A DNA stretch of 64,000 bases, from assembly GCA_014529385.2 (NCBI GenBank), contig CM043960.1, positions 39,097,281-39,161,280 of the forward strand, read 5' to 3'. Position numbers and translations under genes: made by a program. Shown one piece after another: positions 58,635 to 64,000 of the stretch. This stretch comes from Adiantum capillus-veneris. Taxonomy: Eukaryota; Streptophyta; Polypodiopsida; Polypodiales; Pteridaceae. Position 1 is the first letter of the stretch, and each line of letters begins with the position of its first letter. Below the pieces are notes generated by a model, which did no database searches, was not told where the DNA came from, and saw only the letters and a list, made by a program, of their open reading frames with translations.

Positions 58635-59650
58635 GGCTGTGCTTGAGGTGGGAATCCGACCTAAACTTAGGCAAGCTAGGGCTGTGCTTGAGGTGGAAAC
58701 TCCACCTAAGGTGCTTGTCATGCTTGATGACTAAGGTACTTGAGGTACTTGTCACATTTAATGAGGAAGTTGATTGAGAAGCTTCCTATGCATGGGGGGT
58801 AAGATGCTTGAGTCAAGAAGAGAACCTACTCACTGAATGAGGAAGTTGCTTGAGAAACTTCCTATGCATAAAAATCTCAAAGTTAGGGAAATTCTAAAAG
58901 AGCACATGGGATACATGTCAGACTCTCACTAAGCTTAACCACATGGTGTGCTTGAATGCTATTGGTTGAGCTAAAGAGGGGTCCAATGAGCTTCTACTTC
59001 CATCTAACAAATATCTAGATATTTTCAAGCTCTCTCTCTCTAAGGGGTAAGGAGGACACTTGTCAAAAGTCTACCCATGTACTTGATTGCATGCTACATG
59101 TGATTGTCCAGGGGGAGAGGGGTCCAATGAGCCTGCAGCATGTGGAAAAGTCTCCACTTGAGTTGAGGAACACCACCTCCTTCTCCAAGCTTGTGAGAGT
59201 GAAAGGCTACACCAACACTCTTGGCTATGGAATGCAAATCCAACCAAGAGCCATGCTTCAATGCTTAAGCTTGCTATCTTCTCCATCTCCATTACTATGC
59301 TATTATGTATGCTAGCAAGAAGAGTAATGATAAGTGAGGAACTACTTCTTTCTCCTATGGAATGTTTCTTCTTCCTCTTCCCTATCCTCATTCCCTGCTA
59401 GCTCTCTCCACCTTCGAAGGTGTTTGAGGCTTTGGGACTGAGGCTTGGGATAGTTAATGCTTTCTTCAAGTTTATGTTATGTTTGTGATGCATGAGGCTT
59501 TCCATCTTCATTGCATCACCTAGGTCACAAGGAACACAAAGATTGTATTGTACCAAGTCTCTCTTGATGGGAGAAACTATTATACAAATGCCCATTGGAG
59601 GGGGGACCGGCTCCATATGAATCCGGCCCTCAACTATTGTCATGTTCTCT

Positions 59651-59697
<47 letters not shown>

Positions 59698-59850
59698 AGT
59701 ATTGTTCATGCCAAGTTAAGTAAGTACCATGTTTATGTTGCTACCATCAAATAAGTTCACCCGCTATGCTCACAAAGTAATCTCTTAAAAGTGCTTCACC
59801 TAATTTCCTAATTCCGCTACTTCCAAAGTTCATAGGCAATTTCCATTACA

Positions 59851-60277
59851 AAGCTTACATGTGTCCACTATGCCCTTTGTGTAAAGGAAGCTTGGAAGGG
59901 TGCGTGTGAGTTTCTCTCTCATCCCCTACTAATATGGCTCGCCCCCTCCTAGATAGGGATGTGGGAAAACTCAAATGTAGGAAGACTTTTGAGTCTTTCC
60001 ACAAGCATCCAATTTTCCTGAAGTTCAACCATTGGAGATTACCTTTGAATTTTGGAAGTCTTGATGGGCTGAACCTTAGGGTCTTTGAAGCCCATTGATA
60101 CACATTTGCAGATGGCCCCCCTTTGGATCCCTATTTTTCCTCCTTTGGATCCCTACTATGACCGGTCTGCCAGCCTAACCAATATTCTAGCTTTTTCTCC
60201 CTTAGTACTTCCCCATATTAAATGATCTGTTTAACATGAGAATCATTTAGGAGAATTAGATATTAGTTATTATGACA
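59851..60277 (-). repeat. element A 3' LTR, proximal part
   Basis: On the minus strand it begins TGTCATAATAACTAATATC at 60277, directly after the polypurine tract at 60290-60278, and is colinear with element C's LTR start. Element B was inserted at 59851. Confidence 0.9.
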
Positions 60278-60599
60278 TTACCTCTCTCTTGAAATCATAG
60301 TCGTCCTCGACTATGAGATAGAGAAGATAAAGCCTAGACATTAGTCGTGGGTAGAGGATCCCTATTTTACCCTACGATCGTCCCAGTATGGATGACTAGT
60401 CGATTTGGTGCTTGAGAGCATTAATTGCCGCAAGCATGTCTGCACATTAGTCCGTATCAATCTTCCATAGTAGAGTGACAAGCTCTACTTGGTGTTCGGG
60501 AGACGTCGTCTCCACAAACATGATCCTAAGCATGCATACTCATTAATATGTGTGCACTATAAAGAAAAAGAGAGTCTTATAAGACAAAAAAAATTCATT

Positions 60600-61574
60600 T
60601 AAACATTTGTACATTTGCTTACTCTAGAGAAGCATTGTAAGCATTGACAAGGTTTAGGTTATCCTTTAATTGTATGCCTTGCATCCATCTAGCATCTTCA
60701 AAAGGATAGTTCTTAAACTTAATAAGATATCGTCGGATAATCTTACCGCCTCTCAATACCTTGTCTTCATGTCGGAGAATGGACTCGGGCTGCAGCACCT
60801 CTTCTTGGTCCTCGATCTCCGGTGGGTCTTCAATAGTTGGTTCTTGAGGTGGCTCTCCTTTGTAAGGCTTTAGTAGGCTCACATGGAAAGCATTGTGTAT
60901 GAGCCAATGACTGGGCAACTTGAGTTGATAGGCCATCTCATTGATTGGTCTAAGAATCTGGAAGGGACCATAATACCTTCTTGCTAATTTAGCATAATAC
61001 TTTTGGTGTTGATTCTTGCCTGTTGTGTGCCTTAATCAAGCCTTGGGAAATCTAAGCAATACCTAATCATTTTGTTTAAAGTCTTGAGCTCTTTAGTGCT
61101 TATCAGCAGCAGCAGCCTTTTGCCTTTGCTGTGAGATAGAGATAACATCCTTAATCTTTTGGAAAGATTCTGTAGGTCTCGGCTATACTCATCTACAGTG
61201 AAGATCTTCCCGTGTACCTTAAGTAGCAGGGGACTTTTAGATCTTCCCTCAATTACCTTAATAGGTGTTTTTTCGGTGGAGGTATGTATAGTGTTATTAT
61301 AGGTATACTCCACTAACGGTAAGTACTTCTCCCATTGGGACCTTTGATCTACTTCCGTTACGTAGGGTTTTAGTAGATCAAGAATTGTTAGGTTAGCTAT
61401 TTCACTTTGGCCATCCGTTTGAGGATGATAGGTCAAAGAGAAGTTTATCCTTGTCCCTAAATTCTCAAAGAGACCCTTCCAAAAATTACTGGTCATTCTA
61501 GGATCTCTATCCAACACTATGGACATTGGCAAGCCATGGTACTTGAAGATTTGTGATATGAAGAAGGTTGCCAT
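60600..61574 (-). pseudogene. element A integrase second half and chromodomain-like tail
   Basis: The minus-strand frame 61574-61032 has the catalytic VLDRDPRMTSNFWKGLFEN and QTDGQSEIANLT. The frame 60936-60619 has LPSHWLIHNAFHVSLLKPYK and the chromodomain-like block IIRRYLIKFKNYPFEDARWM. Stops and frame changes lie between. At the position of element C's TAG the codon here is CAG. Confidence 0.88.
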
Positions 61575-61594
61575 TTGATGGGCTTTGATAGTCT

Positions 61595-61814
61595 CCCGGG
61601 GCAGTCACTTATCAAAAGACCCCTATATCATGTGCGTTCAAGAGGTAATTAATAATACCCCAATATACATACTATACTTACACTGTGAACCTATTTAAAA
61701 CCCCCCCACCCCCCTCTGTATGTATACATTTTTATACATTTTGGTCTTTTAATAATCCTCTCCGGTTAACTCACGTGATATCATACACATTCTAAAAAGT
61801 GACCGCCCCGGGGA
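61595..61814. mobile_element. 220-bp MITE inserted in the element A integrase
   Basis: Ends TCCCGGGGCAGTCACTT (61595-61611) and its mirror AAGTGACCGCCCCGGGGA (61797-61814) form an inverted repeat, with weaker similarity about 30-45 bases in. TAGTC flanks both sides (61590-61594 and 61815-61819), and comparison with element C shows that the interval is absent there. The superfamily is not clear: a 5-bp duplication with CCCGGGG ends matches no common plant group I can name. Confidence 0.88.
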
Positions 61815-62402
61815 TAGTCTTTTTGACAGGTTTAAAATGAGCTTGTTTGTTGAACCTGTCTACTATCGTCCATATGCAGGTATTCCCATGGATAGACTTA
61901 GGCAATCCAAAGATAAAATCCATGGATATGCTCTCCCATGGTGAATTAGGGATTGGCAAAGGTTGAAGCAATCTAGGTTGCTTTCCTCTATCAAACTTCG
62001 TCTTTTGGCATACCACACATTTAGAAACATACTCTTGTATGTTTGCTTTCATGGCAGGCCAATAGAAATATGTTTCGATCTCTTTTAGGGTAGACTGAAT
62101 CCCTCTATGCCTCATGCTCCTCCATTACTTTCTCACGTAGTGAGTTAGTAACGCATAGTCTATTGCCATAGAGAAGATAACCATATTGTAAGGTAAATGG
62201 TTTCTCTTTCTTTACTAGTGCAAGGGCTAAAGTCACATCTCTAAAATTGGGATCAATAGCATACTCATCTATCATAGAAGATAGATCATTGTGAGTTTCT
62301 ATGGAAACCGCATTCACTCTCGATCGTCTTGAGAGTGCGTCAGCTACTTAATTATGCTTGCCGGCAATGTGAGCAATATGAAAATGAAATTGCGAAAGGA
62401 AA
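61815..62402 (-). pseudogene. element A integrase N-terminal half
   Basis: Contains RGIQSTLKEIETYFYWPAMK, the zinc-binding CVVCQKTK, and the first catalytic Asp in SMDFIFGLPKSIHG. Stops are visible near 62335-62345, where AATTAAGTAG replaces the AATCAAGTAG of element C. Confidence 0.88.
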
Positions 62403-62416
62403 TTTGTCCACCTCAT

Positions 62417-63381
62417 TTATTTGTCGGAGAGCTTGGTCTGCGTCATGAAGTACTTAAGGCTTTGGTGATCCATCCGCCGCAGAATGAAAGGAGTCCCCAA
62501 TAAATAGTGCTTCCACAAGTCTAAGGTATGGGGAACTACGAGGGGTTTCTTTTCATATATGCCTAGAGCTTGCTCAATAGGGTCAAACCTTCGACTTTCA
62601 TAGGCTATGGCGTGCCCTTCTTGGAGCAAAACAACTCCAAGGCAATCACCACAAGCGTCAAACTGGACCTCAACTGGCTTTGAGAGAGCAGTATAAGCAC
62701 AGGTTGAGAGATAAGCTTTTTGAAAGCATTGTTCTCCTTGGCAGACCATGTATACCTAACATTTTTCTTTGTTAGGTCATGTAATGGTCCCACGATTTGT
62801 GAGAACTTTTTTATGAAGCATCTATAGTATGCGCACGTACCTATAATGCTTCTTAGTTCATGTAGATTCCTTGGATTAGGCCATCCTTTTATTACCTCTA
62901 ACTCTGATGGATCCATTTGGATGCCATCTTGAGAGATAATGTGACCAAAATACTGAATCTCTTGTAAGAAAAGCTCACTTTTCTTTCGATTAATATAAAG
63001 TTTATTCTCTTGTAAGACTTGAAATATTACCTGGAGATATTGCTTGTGTTCGTCTAGAGAATTAGAGTAGATGATTATATCATCAAAGAACACTCCAGTA
63101 AAGGTTCGATGAGGCCTGAATAGCTTCTCCATCAAGCAGTTAAATGTGGCTGGTACATTGGTCAAGCCAAAAGGCATGCATTCAAAAAGACCAAAGATAG
63201 TGCAAAATGCAGTCTTTACAATGTCTTGATCAACTATCCTTATTTGATGGTAGTCACTTTTTAGGTCAATCCTACTAAAGTAGGTCAACCCTTGCAGCTT
63301 ATCAAATAGGTCTTCTAACCGTGGAACGAGAAACCTATTCTTGATAGTGATTCTATTTAGTGCTCTATAGTCGACACACAT
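62417..63381 (-). pseudogene. element A reverse transcriptase and RNase H
   Basis: [57 protein letters not shown], the catalytic VFFDDIIIYS, GPLHDLTKKNVRYTWSAKEN, then, after a frame change, the RNase H block VQFDACGDCLGVVLLQEGHA. In [13 protein letters not shown], Ala of element C is replaced by Asp. Confidence 0.9.
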
Positions 63382-64000
63382 ACGATATGTGTCGTCTTTC
63401 TTGAACTAATAACACGGGTGAATAAAATAGAGATGAGCTAGGCCTAACCATGCCCTTCTCTACTAACTCATGCACTTGTCGCATAATTTCCTCTTGTTGA
63501 GCTTGGGAAACTCTATATGGAGGTTTATTAGGCGGTGAATTTCCTGGAAGAAGTTCAATTGCATGGTCATCGTTGCCTCGTTTAGGAGGTAGTTCACAAG
63601 GGATGTCGTCAATAAAAACATCTTGAAATCCCTTGAGAAAATTGGATAACTCTAATTCCTTGTGATTGTTTATATTTTCTTTTGCTAAAGCATTAGGTTC
63701 ATTTTGAGAATCTTTAGCAAAAATCACGTATACAGAAATAGAGCTCTTTATTGACTTATTGAAAGTTTGTGTATGTACAATAGGTATGGTGTTACCCAAC
63801 TCCTTAGCATCTATGTACATATCTTTTTCCTTGAACCTAAAGTAGATTTGCTTTTCAGGGAATTTAACATTGGCAGCCATGCCATCAAACCATGGTGCCC
63901 CTAGCATTACGTCCTTGTGCTTGAAACGAGAGATAAAGAAATCCTCCTTGTCCACATAGCTTTGGACATGGAGCCTCAATTTCCCAATTAAGGGAGTGGA
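63365..64000 (-). pseudogene. element A protease end and start of reverse transcriptase
   Basis: The frame covers LHVQSYVDKEDFFISRFKHK, MLGAPWFDGMAANVKF, then the linker and [20 protein letters not shown]. It ends at a frame change near 63390. The protease active site lies to the right of the window. Confidence 0.88.

Larger units (their letters stand above)
49355..59850 (+). mobile_element. element B: solo gypsy LTR split by element C
   Basis: LTR pieces 49355-49758 and 58640-59850 are colinear with copy D at 34444-35887. They begin TGTCATTAAATATC and end TTCCATTACA. The flanking bases AAGCT at 49350-49354 and 59851-59855 form a 5-bp target duplication. There is no internal region, so B is a solo LTR left by recombination. 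The left piece ends in a short tandem repeat of GGGTTGTGCTTGAGGTGGGA units (about 49628-49750). A CT microsatellite lies at about 59659-59693. Confidence 0.88.
60278..64000 (-). mobile_element. element A: Ty3/gypsy internal region, cut by the window edge
   Basis: Minus-strand gypsy of the same lineage as element C, from the protease at the right edge to the polypurine tract at 60278. It carries a MITE at 61595-61814. The 5' LTR and gag lie beyond the window. A is the oldest of the three nested elements. Confidence 0.92.

Noticed and set aside
61032-61814. Integrase of element A ending at 61574 as a separate gene
   Set aside because: Comparison with element C shows that it is one integrase interrupted by a MITE, not two genes.
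1-64000. CRISPR array, bacterial operons or phage genes
   Set aside because: Introns, plant LTR elements, polymerase III-like motifs and a plant-specific gene show eukaryotic DNA; all direct repeats found are tandem duplications or satellites without spacer structure.

Overview
The window looks like nuclear DNA of a land plant with a repeat-rich, probably large genome. The main clue is one well-preserved multi-exon gene on the minus strand (38908-44199) for a filament-like plant protein (FPP), a family known only from land plants. Everything else is transposable elements, their ruins, simple repeats and decayed gene copies. The species cannot be named from the sequence; a seed-free plant such as a fern is possible, but that is a guess.

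Layout. 1-700: AT-rich tandem repeats (about 152 bp and 64 bp periods). 1.5-5.1 kb: a decayed reading frame, three pairs of related short hairpins, and among them a broken, intronless histone H3-family gene with some CENH3-like residues (3762-4115), followed by an acidic low-complexity stretch. 6.2-7.8 kb: a 350-bp terminal-inverted-repeat element and five copies of a 16-bp palindrome. 10.1-17.2 kb: a scrambled cluster of Ty1/copia and Ty3/gypsy pieces. 17.5-18.25 kb (minus): an unidentified decayed frame. 19.06-20.0 kb: a LINE endonuclease relic. 21771-26945 (minus): a structurally complete Ty1/copia element with 5-bp target duplication TGCCC. 27-31 kb: repeats, a tRNA-Asp-type primer site and a minus-strand copia LTR with a leader. 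31.3-33.7 kb: a decayed gene of an uncharacterised family. 34.4-35.9 kb: an LTR. 35.9-38.9 kb: mostly empty.

The FPP gene has five coding exons joining to a 1224-residue protein. Its last intron carries a 165-bp mini-Helitron (40352-40516) and a perfect 73-bp tandem duplication. Its first intron starts five bases before a long CT/CA microsatellite. Upstream lie a G-run cluster and a GA microsatellite.

48.2-64 kb is a three-level nest of Ty3/gypsy chromoviruses. Element A (minus strand, running off the right edge) has its 3' LTR split by element B. B is a solo LTR with target duplication AAGCT, and is itself split by element C, a whole element (49759-58634, plus strand) with two 1.6-kb LTRs and target duplication GGATG/GGCTG. 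A also carries a 220-bp MITE in its integrase with duplication TAGTC. The order of insertion is therefore readable. All coding regions of these elements carry stops or frameshifts, many of the C-to-T type expected from decay of methylated cytosine.
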